A stretch of 64,000 nt of DNA from Streptomyces bottropensis ATCC 25435 (GCF_000383595.1 NZ_KB911581.1:4434496-4498495), one strand, 5' to 3'. Positions 40,183-49,634 are shown, numbered from the stretch's first letter. Numbers and translations: made by a program. Notes: generated by a model from the sequence alone, not told the origin.

Positions 40183-41766
40183 TCAGCGAAGGTCGAAGAC
40201 GCCGTAGCCGAAGCCCTGGGCGGTGATCGTGCCGTCCGCGACCTTCACGCCCCGCGCCTCCAGGGCGGTGTGGACGGCGGGCTCGTACGGGCAACTCGCC
40301 ATGTACCGCTGCGGGTTGACGACCACCAGGTATCGGCCGCCCCGGACGTACACGAACGGGTACCCCGGGTGCAGCACCTCCACCGACCCGCCGGAGCCCA
40401 GCTCGGGGGTGCGCCCGCGCAGGGCGATCAGACGGCGTACGAGATGGAGGAGCGAGGTGTCGTCGGCGCGCTGGGCGGCGACGTCAGGGCGGTCGGGGGA
40501 GGGGTCGAGGGGGAGGTAGAGGCGGTCGGCTGGGGCGGTGGAGAACCCCGCGTTCGGGGTGCCGTCCCACTGCATGGGGGTCCGGGAGCCCGCCCGGTTG
40601 TAGCGGGGGCCGAGGACGCTGCCCTCCTTGTCCGGCAGGCCCGGGACGTAGCGCATGCCGATCTCGTCGCCGTAGTAGATCGCCGGGAGCGTCGGCCAGG
40701 TGAGCTGGAAGGTGAAGGCGGCGGGGAGCTGTTCGGCTTTGCGGGGGCCGCAGTTGAGGCGGGAGAAGTCGTGGTTGGCGGTCGGCAGGGAGATCGAGCC
40801 CGCGCCGCCGACCGCCGCGGACGCCTGCTGCCAGGCCTCGACGAAGGGGCGCGGCGAGCCGTGACCGCTCGCGTCGAAGAAGCAGTCCAGCGGGTCCCAG
40901 TTCTCGTGGACCGTGCCTTCGCCGTTGTTCCACAGCGAGCGCAGGGCGAGGCCGTCGGTGGGGCCGCCGAAGTGGAGGAAGAAATCGGCGTGGAAGCCGG
41001 CCGGGACCGACACCTCCGGCTCGCCCCACTCCGCGAGCAGCACGGCGTCCGGGTGGGCGGCGTCCAGCCAGTGGCGCAGCTCCGTCCAGAGGCGACAGGT
41101 CTCGGCCCTGTCCGGGTCGTCCTTGACGAGTGAGGCGGCCATGTCGACCCGGAAGCCGGCCAGGCCGAGGCTCAGCCAGTGGTCCATGATCGTGCGGAGG
41201 GCGTCGCGGTTGGCGCGCGGGCCGTCGGCGTCGACCGGCAGCCGCCACGGCTCGGCCGGGTTCGGGCGCGCGTAACCGAAGTTGAGGGCGGGCTGGGAGT
41301 CGAAGAAGTTCGGGAGGTAGGCACCCGGGCGACTGCCGGGGGAGGGCACGAAGCCTTCGGGACGCCCCTCGGACGTCCAGATGTAGCGGTGGTCGTCCGG
41401 ATCGTCAGCGGAGGCCCGGAACCACGGGTGGTCGACGGAGGTGTGTCCGGCGACGAGGTCCAGCAGGATCCGGATGCCCCGGCGGCCCGCCTCGCCGACG
41501 AGCTGCGCCAGGTCGTCGTTCGAGCCGTAGCGCGGGGCGACGTTCAGATAGTCGGCGACGTCGTATCCGGCGTCGTGGAACGGCGAGACGAAGCAGGGGT
41601 TCAGCCAGAGGGTGTCGACACCCAGCCAGGACAGATGGTCGAGGTGCGCGGTGATCCCCGCGAAGTCCCCGATGCCGTCCCCATTGGAATCGGCGAAGGA
41701 CTGCGGATAGATCTGGTAGAAGACGGCGTCGGCCAGCCAGGTCGGGGCGGGACGGAACGAAGTCAT
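40183..41766 (-). CDS. GH13 alpha-glucosidase/alpha-amylase-family enzyme
   Basis: This 527-residue cytoplasmic enzyme has the oligo-1,6-glucosidase/trehalose-synthase type GH13 opening (ADAVFYQIYPQSFADSNGDG). Catalytic residues are visible in LAGFRVDMAASLV (nucleophile), VLLAEWGEPEV (acid/base) and ISLPTANHDFSRL. No signal peptide is present, so it probably acts on internal oligosaccharides. Exact substrate is open. A -10-like TAAGGT lies 6 nt before the ATG, suggesting leaderless translation. It is divergent from a methyltransferase gene. Confidence 0.85.
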   Translation of the reverse strand: MTSFRPAPTWLADAVFYQIYPQSFADSNGDGIGDFAGITAHLDHLSWLGVDTLWLNPCFVSPFHDAGYDVADYLNVAPRYGSNDDLAQLVGEAGRRGIRILLDLVAGHTSVDHPWFRASADDPDDHRYIWTSEGRPEGFVPSPGSRPGAYLPNFFDSQPALNFGYARPNPAEPWRLPVDADGPRANRDALRTIMDHWLSLGLAGFRVDMAASLVKDDPDRAETCRLWTELRHWLDAAHPDAVLLAEWGEPEVSVPAGFHADFFLHFGGPTDGLALRSLWNNGEGTVHENWDPLDCFFDASGHGSPRPFVEAWQQASAAVGGAGSISLPTANHDFSRLNCGPRKAEQLPAAFTFQLTWPTLPAIYYGDEIGMRYVPGLPDKEGSVLGPRYNRAGSRTPMQWDGTPNAGFSTAPADRLYLPLDPSPDRPDVAAQRADDTSLLHLVRRLIALRGRTPELGSGGSVEVLHPGYPFVYVRGGRYLVVVNPQRYMASCPYEPAVHTALEARGVKVADGTITAQGFGYGVFDLR

Positions 41767-41772
41767 GTCAGG

Positions 41773-41823
41773 ACCTTAGGCGAGAGCACACACCCGCCGC
41801 TGCCCCGAGCCAGGGCCTAAGCT
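41773..41823. promoter_or_regulatory. Back-to-back leaderless-type -10 elements
   Basis: TAAGGT on the minus strand (41778-41773) lies exactly 6 nt before the GH13 ATG. TAAGCT on the plus strand (41818-41823) lies exactly 6 nt before ATG 41830 of the methyltransferase. Both fit transcripts that begin at the start codon. I see no clear -35 box for either. Confidence 0.5.
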
Positions 41824-41829
41824 GACGTG

Positions 41830-42588
41830 ATGTTCACCCCGCAAGGCCCCAGCCTCCGCGAACTCGCCGTTCAGGCGCTCTCCTCGGTCGAACACGGTTA
41901 CGACCTGCTCGCACCCAAGTTCGACGAGACTCCGTTCCGTACACCGGACTCGGTCCTGGAAGCGGTCGAGCAGGCCCTGTCGCCGCTGGGCCCCTTCGCA
42001 CACGGCCTGGACCTCTGCTGCGGCACCGGGGCCGGTATGGAGGTGCTGCGCGAGCTGTGCCGGGAGAGTGTCACCGGCGTCGACATCAGTGCGGGAATGC
42101 TGGCGGTGGGGCGGGCGCGGACGGGCTCCGCATCCGCCCGCCCCGCGGCCGGCCCCGCTTCCGGTGGGCCCCGTGTCTCCTGGGTGCGCGGTGATGCCCT
42201 GGCGCTGCCCTTCGGCCCGGTCTTCGACCTGGCCGTCAGTTTCGGCGCGTTCGGGCACTTCCTGCCGGAGGAACTGCCGGGGCTGTTCGCCGAGGTGCAC
42301 TCGGTGCTGCGCCCCGGTGGACGTTTCGCGTTCCCGCTGCCGGCGCCCGCTCCACCCCGCTCCCCCTGGTACTGGGCCGCACTGGGCTTCGACACCGCGA
42401 TGCGGGTGCGCAACGCGCTCTGGCGACCGCCGTTCGTCATGTACTACCGGCCGTTCCGGCTCGGCGTCGTACGGGACGAGCTGCAACGCACCGGCTTCGA
42501 GGTGGAGTTGTTCGCGCTGCCCGAGTTCGGGCGCCGGGCCGACGGCAGCCCGCGCTGCCGGATGGTGGTGGCCACCCGTAAGGGGTGA
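41830..42588 (+). CDS. Class I SAM-dependent methyltransferase
   Basis: The 252-residue protein has GLDLCCGTGAGMEVLRELC (motif I, SAM binding), VTGVDISAGML (post-I), FDLAVSFGAFGHFLPEEL (motif II/III) and LRPGGRFAFPLP. It belongs to the small-molecule Methyltransf_11/25 type; the substrate is not evident. ATG 41830 follows GTG 41827 directly; no ribosome site is present, but a -10 hexamer sits 6 nt before the ATG, pointing to a leaderless message. Confidence 0.82.
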   Translation: MFTPQGPSLRELAVQALSSVEHGYDLLAPKFDETPFRTPDSVLEAVEQALSPLGPFAHGLDLCCGTGAGMEVLRELCRESVTGVDISAGMLAVGRARTGSASARPAAGPASGGPRVSWVRGDALALPFGPVFDLAVSFGAFGHFLPEELPGLFAEVHSVLRPGGRFAFPLPAPAPPRSPWYWAALGFDTAMRVRNALWRPPFVMYYRPFRLGVVRDELQRTGFEVELFALPEFGRRADGSPRCRMVVATRKG

Positions 42589-42730
42589 CTGTCCGCAGGG
42601 GCGACCGCCGGCGCAGCAGCCGACCGGCCCGAGGGGGTGGCCCGGTGGCACGGGTCGACGGGCTTCTCCCGCCGACGACTTGATCGCCGAGGTGTACGGC
42701 CCCGGGCGCCACGAGCGTCGGTGCCGGGGC

Positions 42731-42757
42731 GGCTGAGCCGAAGGCGCCCGCTCAGCC
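42731..42757. terminator. Stem-loop between convergent genes
   Basis: GGCTGAGC and GCTCAGCC form an 8-bp perfect stem with an 11-base loop, in the 186-bp gap between the methyltransferase and serine hydrolase genes. A terminator is the most likely role. Confidence 0.55.
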
Positions 42758-42774
42758 CTGCCGCCTCCGACGGG

Positions 42775-43935
42775 TCACAGCGCGGTGTACAGCGCCTCGA
42801 CGAGCGCCATCTTGCGCGGGTCGTCGGCGATGTGCGGGCCCATGCGGTTCATGACATAGCCGAGGGAGACGCCGGCCTCCGGGTCGGCGAGGCCGCAGGA
42901 GCCGCCGTAGCCGTCGTGGCCGAAAGCCCTCGGGTTCGGCCCGTACGAGCCGTGCGGGCCGCTCAGCCACAGCCCGAGCCCGATCTCCGTGTCCCGGCCG
43001 AACCCGGCCCCGAGCACCAGGTCACGGCAGGCGCCCTGCCCTTCCCGGACCCGCTCGGCCGCTTCCGGCGACAGCACCTGTCGGCCGCCCCAGGTGCCGC
43101 GCAGCGCGAGGACCCCGTAGAGCGCGGCGACCGCCCGGGCGGAGCCGTGGCCATTGGCGGCCGGGATCTCGGCGGCCCGCCACGCATGGGTGTTGGCCTC
43201 GGTGGCGCCGACCAGCGGGTTGGCGAGGGCGGCCAGCGCCGTGGGGGTCAACTGGGCGAAGACGGCGGCCTGTTCACTGCTCGACGCGGCCGGCGGATGC
43301 ACCAGCTCGGCCGCCCGCGCCGCCTGCGTCTGCGGCAGCCCGATCGTGAAGTCGATGCCGAGCGGCCCGGTGACCTCCCGCGCCAGGAACGCGCCGGGCC
43401 GCAGCCCCGACACCCGCCGGATCACCTCGCCGACGAGGAAGCCGAACGTCATCGCGTGGTACCCGGACCGCGTGCCGGGCTCCCACCAGGGCTCCTGGGC
43501 CGCGAGCCGCTTGACCGTCAGCTCCCAGTCGCAGAGCTGCTCGAACGTGAGCGGCTCACGCGGCCCGGCGAGCCCCGAGCGGTGGGACAGCAGATGCCGG
43601 ACGAGCACGCCCTCCTTGCCGGCCGCAGCGAACTCCGGCCAGTACACGGCCACCGGGGCGTCCAGGTCGAGCAGGCCCCGGTCGGCGAGGATGTGCGCGC
43701 ACAACGCGGTCGCGCCCTTGGTCGTCGACCACACGTTGACGACGGTGTCCCGCTCCCAGGGGCGGCCGCGCGCCGCGTCGGCCCAGCCTCCCCAGAGGTC
43801 CACGACGGTCTCCCCGTCCAGCGTCACCGTGACCGCCGCCCCCAGCTCGTCACGCTCGCCGAAGTTCTCCTCGAACGCGTCGCGCACCGCCGCGAACCGT
43901 GCCTCGCAGTGACCCCGAACCTGAGACTCGGACAT
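42775..43935 (-). CDS. Serine hydrolase, class C beta-lactamase/esterase family
   Basis: This 386-residue protein of the beta-lactamase-related esterase family has VWSTTKGATALCAH (catalytic SxxK), a Tyr-containing SGYHAMTFGFL region and FGHDGYGGSCGLADP near the end (KTG equivalent, H-x-G). These enzymes are usually cytoplasmic esterases rather than true beta-lactamases, and no signal peptide is seen here. ATG 43935 has GGAGGG upstream. A TetR-type inverted repeat lies about 65 bp upstream. Confidence 0.85.
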   Translation of the reverse strand: MSESQVRGHCEARFAAVRDAFEENFGERDELGAAVTVTLDGETVVDLWGGWADAARGRPWERDTVVNVWSTTKGATALCAHILADRGLLDLDAPVAVYWPEFAAAGKEGVLVRHLLSHRSGLAGPREPLTFEQLCDWELTVKRLAAQEPWWEPGTRSGYHAMTFGFLVGEVIRRVSGLRPGAFLAREVTGPLGIDFTIGLPQTQAARAAELVHPPAASSSEQAAVFAQLTPTALAALANPLVGATEANTHAWRAAEIPAANGHGSARAVAALYGVLALRGTWGGRQVLSPEAAERVREGQGACRDLVLGAGFGRDTEIGLGLWLSGPHGSYGPNPRAFGHDGYGGSCGLADPEAGVSLGYVMNRMGPHIADDPRKMALVEALYTAL

Positions 43936-43997
43936 GAACCCCTCCATCGCCGGCCGTCGTGCGCCGGGACGAGGGCCGCCCGGCCTCCCCGAACATA

Positions 43998-44009
43998 CCG
44001 ACTGGTCGG
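43998..44009. promoter_or_regulatory. Candidate TetR-family operator
   Basis: CCGACTGGTCGG is a 5-bp inverted repeat with a TG centre, flanked by TA on the left. TACCGACYRGTCGG-like sites are commonly bound by TetR regulators in actinomycetes. It sits about 65 bp before the serine hydrolase start. No TetR gene is nearby, so the regulator would be encoded elsewhere. Confidence 0.4.
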
Positions 44010-44040
44010 ACAACAGGGAAGCCGTGCGGCCGAGTCGCTC

Positions 44041-44460
44041 CTACCGGTGGGGATCCCCGGACAGGAACAGGGGCCGGGCGGGCTCCGTGCGGTCCGGGAC
44101 CAGGTGCCAGTAGTCCCGGGTCTCCACGGCGAGGCCGGCCGCGTCGAACCGTACGAAGACGCAGCCCGCGAGGGTCTGCGGCTCCTGGTCGACCTCGGAC
44201 AGCACCCGGAACTCGGCGACGGCCACACCGTCCTGGCCGATCACCGGGTCCGAGAAGCGCACGTCGTCCACCCGCTCACCGGTGAAGGACCAGCGCAGGT
44301 ACATGGCGAGTTCGTCGCGGCCCCGGTGCGGCTCCCGGAAGGGCATCGACCGGTGCACGCAGTCGGGCGCGTACAACTCCAGGATCGCCTCGACGTCGTG
44401 CGCCGCCCAGGCCCGCTGCCACACGCCCACGAACCGCCCGGCGGCCTCCGCCGTGTCCAT
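44041..44460 (-). CDS. SnoaL/NTF2-like protein
   Basis: The 139-residue protein has the SnoaL-like NTF2 fold pattern: FVGVWQRAWAAHDVEAILELYAP, VHRSMPFREPHRGRDEL and a late VETRDYWHLVP. Such domains act as small isomerases/hydrolases or binding proteins; the role is unknown. GAGGAGG lies before the ATG. It begins 14 bp after the CE7 esterase and is probably cotranscribed with it. Confidence 0.75.
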   Translation of the reverse strand: MDTAEAAGRFVGVWQRAWAAHDVEAILELYAPDCVHRSMPFREPHRGRDELAMYLRWSFTGERVDDVRFSDPVIGQDGVAVAEFRVLSEVDQEPQTLAGCVFVRFDAAGLAVETRDYWHLVPDRTEPARPLFLSGDPHR

Positions 44461-44474
44461 GATGTCCCGCCTCC

Positions 44475-45443
44475 TCAGAGCTGCGCGGCCAGCCAGCGAA
44501 GCTTGACCGCCTCCTGGTAGGGGCCGCCGCCCTCGTGGTCGTTGAAGTCGTAGACCTCGATGCGCTTGTTCGCCTCTGCCCAGGCGTTGAAGGCGGCGAA
44601 GACCGTCGACGGCGGGCAGGTCTGGTCCTCCAGGGCCGCCGAGAACAGGGCGGCGGCCCGGCCGCGCGCGGCGAAGTGCACGCCGTCGAAGTAGGCGAGG
44701 GTGTGTCCGACCTGTTCGGTGCGGCCGCGGTGGGTCTTGAGGTACTTGCCGATCTCGCGGTACGGATCGCGGTCGGTGATCGTCGTGGAGCGCGGGAAGT
44801 CGCACAGGAACGGCACATCGGGCGCGACCGCGACCAGGTCGGGGACGAGTCCGCCGACGGCGATGGAGATGCCGCCGCCCTGGCTGGAACCGGCGACGGC
44901 CGTACGCGCCGCGTCGGTCAGCGGATGCGAGCGGGCGGCCTCCACCGCGCGTACGGCGTCGGTGTAGACCCGGCGGTAGTAGTAGTTCTCGGGAGCGTCG
45001 ATGCCCCGGGTCATGAAGCCGGGGAAGGCGGGGGCACCGGCCACCGGGTCGGGGGTGTCGCCGCCACCGCCCCAGGCGCTGCCCTGGCCCCGGGTGTCCA
45101 TGACGAAGTGGGCGTAGCCCGCCGAGGCCCACAGGAGGTGGGTGTGGGGCAGGCCGCGGCCACCGCCGTAGCCGATGAACTCCACGACGGTGGGCAGGGG
45201 GCCGTCGGCGCCGGTCGGGAGGGCCAGCCAGCCCTTGACCGGGTGGCCGCCGAACCCGGAGAAGGTGACGTCGTACACGTCGACCGTCTTCAGGTGGGTC
45301 TCGACCGGCTCGAAACGGGCGTCGAGGTCGTGCTCGCGGGCCTCCTGGAGGGTCTTCGCCCAGAAGGCGTCGAAGTCCTCGGGCTCCGTCGAAGCGCTTC
45401 GATAACCACGGAGCTCGTCCAACGGCAGGTCGAACAGGGCCAT
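44475..45443 (-). CDS. Acetyl xylan esterase/cephalosporin-C deacetylase family, CE7
   Basis: The 322-residue alpha/beta hydrolase matches the CE7 family. It opens LFDLPLDELRGYRSASTEPEDF, has GYGGGRGLPHTHLLWASAGYA (oxyanion region), MDTRGQGSAWGGGG, the nucleophile elbow VAGSSQGGGISIA and the late YDFNDHEGGGPY (catalytic His). CE7 enzymes deacetylate short xylo-oligosaccharides or cephalosporins inside the cell. AAGGTGG precedes the ATG. A 14-bp perfect palindrome lies about 40 bp inside the gene. Confidence 0.9.
   Translation of the reverse strand: MALFDLPLDELRGYRSASTEPEDFDAFWAKTLQEAREHDLDARFEPVETHLKTVDVYDVTFSGFGGHPVKGWLALPTGADGPLPTVVEFIGYGGGRGLPHTHLLWASAGYAHFVMDTRGQGSAWGGGGDTPDPVAGAPAFPGFMTRGIDAPENYYYRRVYTDAVRAVEAARSHPLTDAARTAVAGSSQGGGISIAVGGLVPDLVAVAPDVPFLCDFPRSTTITDRDPYREIGKYLKTHRGRTEQVGHTLAYFDGVHFAARGRAAALFSAALEDQTCPPSTVFAAFNAWAEANKRIEVYDFNDHEGGGPYQEAVKLRWLAAQL
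45389..45402. promoter_or_regulatory. 14-bp palindrome in the start of the CE7 gene
   Basis: TCGAAGCGCTTCGA is a perfect 14-bp palindrome about 40 bp after the CE7 start codon. GAAGCGCTTC-type sites are typical of LacI-family sugar repressors, which could block elongation here. It may also be chance within coding sequence. Confidence 0.35.
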
Positions 45444-45548
45444 GAAGGACCACCTTTTGAGTTCTGAGGTGCGGATGATCACACCGTACGTGGGGCGTCG
45501 CGGGCCGCCAAGGGGCTTTTTCCGGGCCCGCGACGGCCCCACGTCCCC

Positions 45549-45991
45549 TCACCTCGGATCCGCTCCGACCAAGGCCCGGACCTCGAAGTCCTCGTACGCG
45601 CTCTCCTTCTGCCGGAGGCCGCGGGCAGTGAATCCGCGCCAGAACAGGCCGTGGAGGAGGCTCGGCAGCATGGCGGACGCGGCGATCGCGAAGGGGAGGA
45701 GCGCCAGGGTGGCGGTGGTGGTGCCCCAGACGTGGAGCGCAGACCGGGAGGGAGGGAGGGAGGGAGGTGCTGCCCAGCCCGCTGCCCGCTGCCCGCTGCC
45801 CTCGGGCGCGGATGCGAGGAGTCCGTCGGCGTTCCAGTCGAAGCGGTTCAACACCAGGACGGCGGCCACACTGACACCGGCGACGAGCAGCACGGCCTTG
45901 ACGGCCTGGATGAGGTGGCTCCCGGCGTGCCGCCGATCGCCGCGTAGATCGTCAGGATCGTGCCGATGGTGATCACGACCGAGTCGTACGG
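45549..45991 (-). pseudogene. Membrane protein gene with an apparent frameshift
   Basis: The intact part is a 114-residue frame from GTG 45893 (residues such as VLLVAGVSVAAVLVLNRFDW) to 45549. Just upstream, another frame encodes PYDSVVITIGTILTIYAAIGG, a continuous TM-like segment. Joining them needs one added G near 45921-45923, where ACGCCGGGAGCCAC may once have read GGGG. The combined product would be a two- or three-TM protein. Low-complexity (GGGA)5 at 45746-45765 interrupts it further. Sequencing error in the G run cannot be excluded. Confidence 0.45.
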
Positions 45992-46112
45992 GCCGCTGGC
46001 GGGGCGCCCGCCGGTCCTGGGCGTCGCCGAGGGTGACCTGCCCGCGTTGCGCAGGGGTTCCGCGACGAGCTGGTTCGCGTTCTGCTGCCGGGAGGTGGGA
46101 TCGCGTCCGGTG

Positions 46113-46697
46113 TCAGGCCCAGCGGTGTCCCCAGTCGGGGCCCGTCCTCGCCCACTCCCGCTCCCATTCGGCCAGTCGGTGCCGGGTGGCGACCCTGCGG
46201 ACGAGCACGTGCCCGAGCAGGACGACTCCGACGACACCACCGGTGGCGCAGGTCCCCATGGCCAGCGCGTGCTGCCAGACGGCCGTGTCCGTCGGGGGCG
46301 GCTCGACGCTGCGGCCCGCGTCGTCCAGCCAGACGTCGGCGCGGTCGCCGCGCTCGGCGCCGGCCGGTACCCGGGCCTCACCGGTACGGGAGCCGCCGTC
46401 GGGCTCGGTCCAGCGGGCCCGCACCCAGAACGTGGGCTGCTTGTCGTCATGCGCCGAGGGCACGGAGTCCGGGGCCTTCTCGACGATCACGGCACTCACG
46501 CGGTCGAGGGCGACCCGCTCGGCCGTCGCGTGGGCTCTCGCGTCCGCGTGGGCCCACCGGCCCACCGTCAGCCCGGCGGCCGGGGCGCCGAGGGCGAGCA
46601 GCAGCACGACGCACAGCACCGTCCACGCCTCGACGACGTCCGAGCGGCGGCGCAGTGGATTGGCCCGCCAACGCCACCCGAACACCTGGCCTCGCAT
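46113..46697 (-). CDS. Rv1733c-like two-TM membrane protein
   Basis: The 194-residue protein has a first TM (WTVLCVVLLLALGAPAAGL), an extracytoplasmic loop of about 95 residues with VRARWTEPDGGSRTGEARVPAG, and a second TM (MGTCATGGVVGVVLLGHVLV). This matches the Rv1733c-like proteins common in Streptomyces, whose function is unknown; Mycobacterium tuberculosis Rv1733c is a dormancy-regulon antigen. GAGGAGGG lies before the ATG. The 282-bp upstream gap contains a CCCCCAG tandem repeat and no clear DosR box. Confidence 0.8.
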   Translation of the reverse strand: MRGQVFGWRWRANPLRRRSDVVEAWTVLCVVLLLALGAPAAGLTVGRWAHADARAHATAERVALDRVSAVIVEKAPDSVPSAHDDKQPTFWVRARWTEPDGGSRTGEARVPAGAERGDRADVWLDDAGRSVEPPPTDTAVWQHALAMGTCATGGVVGVVLLGHVLVRRVATRHRLAEWEREWARTGPDWGHRWA

Positions 46698-46935
46698 CTC
46701 GCCCTCCTCGCCGGTCCGGTCCTCGTGTACGAGAACCCCGGTCTGGACTGGTCCGCACTTCCGGTTTACCCGAAAGGGGGCGTGATGGCATGGTTTGCGC
46801 CAGAAATCATGGAGGCGCGGTCCGGCCGGGAGCGGCCGCAGGCAATGCGCGGCCCGAGGGGGAGGCGTACTCGTGGCGCCGCCCCGGCGGTCTGCCGTAC
46901 CGCGCCGCCCAGCCCTAACCCTCGACGGAAGCTTT

Positions 46936-46968
46936 CCCAGCCCCCAGCCCCCAGCCCCCAGCCCCCAG
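46936..46968. repeat. CCCCCAG tandem repeat
   Basis: A partial unit (46936-46940) and four exact copies of CCCCCAG (46941-46968) lie between the flavin reductase stop and the Rv1733c-like gene. It is a slippage-prone microsatellite with no evident function. Confidence 0.9.
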
Positions 46969-46979
46969 CCAAGCAGCCC

Positions 46980-47766
46980 TCAGCCGAACCGTTCGATGCG
47001 GATGCGGTCCACGGGCTGTCCGGCCTCGACCAGGAGCCGTGCGGCGTGCTCGGCGAACGCGTTGGAGCCGCACACGTAGGCCTCCCAGCCGCCCGCCGGT
47101 CGTTCGGCCAGCAGCGGGGCCACGTGGGCCGCCGACAGCCGTCCCACCGGCATCCCCTCGGGCGCCCGGCGCGTGAACACGGCTGTGGTCTCCGCGCCGT
47201 ACTCCGCCGCGTAGATCAGGTCCCCCGGCCCGCGCGCGGAGACCAGCAGCCGCAGCGGGACGTCGAGCCCGCGCGCCCGGTGGTGGCGGATCATCGACAT
47301 CAGCGGCACCACACCGGAGCCCGCGCCGACCAGCAGCGCGGGCCGGTCCCCGGGCCAGGCGAAGAAGCCGCTCAGCGGGCCGCGCACCTCCACCTCGTCA
47401 CCCGGCCGGGCCTCGGTGTGGAACCACCCGGAGACCTCGCCGCCCTCGACATGGTCCAGGGTCAGCTCGATGTGCCCGCTGTCGTCCGGTGGTGACGCCA
47501 GCGAGTAGTGGCGCTGCGCCGTGTAGCCGTCCCCTGCCCTCAGCCGCAGCATCAGGTGCTGTCCCGGCAGATGCCCCGCCCAGGCGGGCACCGCGAACCG
47601 GAACGTGGCCACGGACGGTGTCTCCCGTCGGATCTCCGTGAGCGTCGCCCGCTGCCAGAGCGACGCGGTCCGGGTGCTCACGGCGATCCGGCCCGGCACG
47701 GCGAAACGCGTGGGCGGTGTGAAGGCCGGGCCCGGCGGTGGGGTGACGGCCGTGTTCGTCGCTGTC

Positions 47767-47774
<8 letters not shown>
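46980..47774 (-). CDS. FAD/NAD(P)-binding ferredoxin-reductase-like oxidoreductase
   Basis: The 264-residue protein has the FNR layout: FAD domain with AGHLPGQHLMLRL and RHYSLASPPDDSG (RxYS flavin motif), then the NAD(P) domain with LLVGAGSGVVPLMSMI and AYVCGSNAFAEHAARLL near the end. No iron-sulfur domain is fused. The GTG overlaps the molybdopterin-oxidoreductase stop by 8 bp, so the two make one unit. It probably passes electrons between NAD(P)H and the molybdenum enzyme or another partner. Confidence 0.85.
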
Positions 47775-48372
<598 letters not shown>

Positions 48373-48605
48373 GGGGTCCCACGTGACGACGGTGAATGCT
48401 GAGTCGTACCACCGTACGTGTCCGCGGCGCGTGCTCCGGTCCGAGGGCCGGACGGCGATCGTTGCGGCCGTATGAACTCTCCGGCGGCCCGGGAATAGGG
48501 GCTCGACGATCTTCCTTGCCGCCAAGAGGCGGGTGCCGGCGGATTCGGCCGTCGGCGGCCCCGGTCGCACCAGATCAGAGCAGTCCGAAGCAGAGCGGAG
48601 AGCGC

Positions 48606-49352
48606 ATGTCCGAGTACGCGAGTGGCAGCAAGGGTGCGGGCATCGTGCCCCACGTCCTCGACAATCCCGCTCTCGCCTCCCTCACCGGGCCGCACGCCCA
48701 CTTCGCCGAGCGGCGCGGGCGGGTGCTGCGCTATCCGCTCGACGTGTCGCCGTGGCTGGCCCTCCCCGACGACCCGGGCGCGGACGACTGGGCCGACCTC
48801 GCGGCGCTGGCCGGCCCCGGTGCGGAGGTCCCGGTCCCGGCCTACACCGGGGGCTTCCCGGCCGACTGGGAGGTGACCTTCGATCTCGAGGGCGTGCAGC
48901 TCGTCGACGACGGGATCGCCGCCGCCCCCGACGACGAGGCCGTACGCCTCGGCCCCGCCGACGTGCCCGAGATGCTCGACCTCGTCGAGCGCACCCAGCC
49001 GGGCCCCTTCCTGCCCCGTACCGTCGAGATGGGCACCTACCTGGGCATCCGGCGCGGGGGCGCGCTGGTCGCGATGGCCGGCGAGCGGCTGCACCCGCCG
49101 GGCTGGACCGAGATCAGCGCGGTCTGCACCGACCCGGCCTTCCGCGGCGCGGGTCTCGCCACCCGTCTGGTCCTCGCCGTCGCCCACGGCATCCGAGAAC
49201 GCGGCGAAACGCCCTTCCTCCACACCGCCGCGACCAATACGACCGCCATCCGCCTCTACGAATCCCTCGGCTTCCGCCTGCGCCGCACCACCCGCTTCAT
49301 GGCGGCCAGGGTGCCGGCGCTCGACGCGGGTGAGGAACGGGTGGGGGTGTAG
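48606..49352 (+). CDS. GNAT-family N-acetyltransferase
   Basis: The 248-residue protein has an N-terminal extension of about 110 residues and a C-terminal FR47-like GNAT domain: EISAVCTDPAFRGAGLATRLVLAVAHGI (acetyl-CoA pyrophosphate loop, R-G-x-G-L-A) and NTTAIRLYESLGFRLRRTT. The substrate is unknown. The ATG at 48606 follows GGAGAG. It is divergent from the molybdopterin enzyme and is followed by a hexanucleotide repeat. Confidence 0.85.
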   Translation: MSEYASGSKGAGIVPHVLDNPALASLTGPHAHFAERRGRVLRYPLDVSPWLALPDDPGADDWADLAALAGPGAEVPVPAYTGGFPADWEVTFDLEGVQLVDDGIAAAPDDEAVRLGPADVPEMLDLVERTQPGPFLPRTVEMGTYLGIRRGGALVAMAGERLHPPGWTEISAVCTDPAFRGAGLATRLVLAVAHGIRERGETPFLHTAATNTTAIRLYESLGFRLRRTTRFMAARVPALDAGEERVGV

Positions 49353-49361
49353 CCCGCATTG

Positions 49362-49409
49362 GGGCTGGGGCTGGGGCTGGGGCTGGGGCTGGGGCTGGGG
49401 CTGGGGCTC
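49362..49409. repeat. Hexanucleotide GGGGCT repeat, 8 copies
   Basis: Eight perfect GGGGCT units follow 9 bp after the GNAT stop codon. The G-rich strand could form a G-quadruplex, and copy number is likely unstable. It may affect the 3' end of the GNAT message. Confidence 0.95.
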
Positions 49410-49634
49410 AGGCCGGGGCCGACGCCGGGAGCCTCGGCGGCGGCCGGAACGCGGCGCCCCGGCCGCGACATCGGGCACGCACGTCAAGCGCCCTCGTGGG
49501 GCTCGGCGTCGCCGGGAGGACGTCCGTCGAACCCCGCGAGCACCCCGTGCACCTCGGCCACGGACGTCTCGGCGGCGTCGGAACCCGTCGTTACCGGCGG
49601 GCTCGACCGGCGCTCGGGTGGGCCGCCCGAGCCC

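Noticed and set aside
43154..43912. Plus-strand frame of 252 codons over the serine hydrolase
   Set aside because: Low-complexity Ser/Arg-rich composition and antisense to a gene with clear catalytic motifs.
46698..46979. DosR/DevR box before the Rv1733c-like gene
   Set aside because: GGAC-TG-GTCC near 46743-46752 has the wrong spacing (2 bp, not 4), and no dormancy operon is nearby.
49362..49409. CRISPR or telomere-like element
   Set aside because: Simple (GGGGCT)8 microsatellite with no spacers or flanking cas genes.
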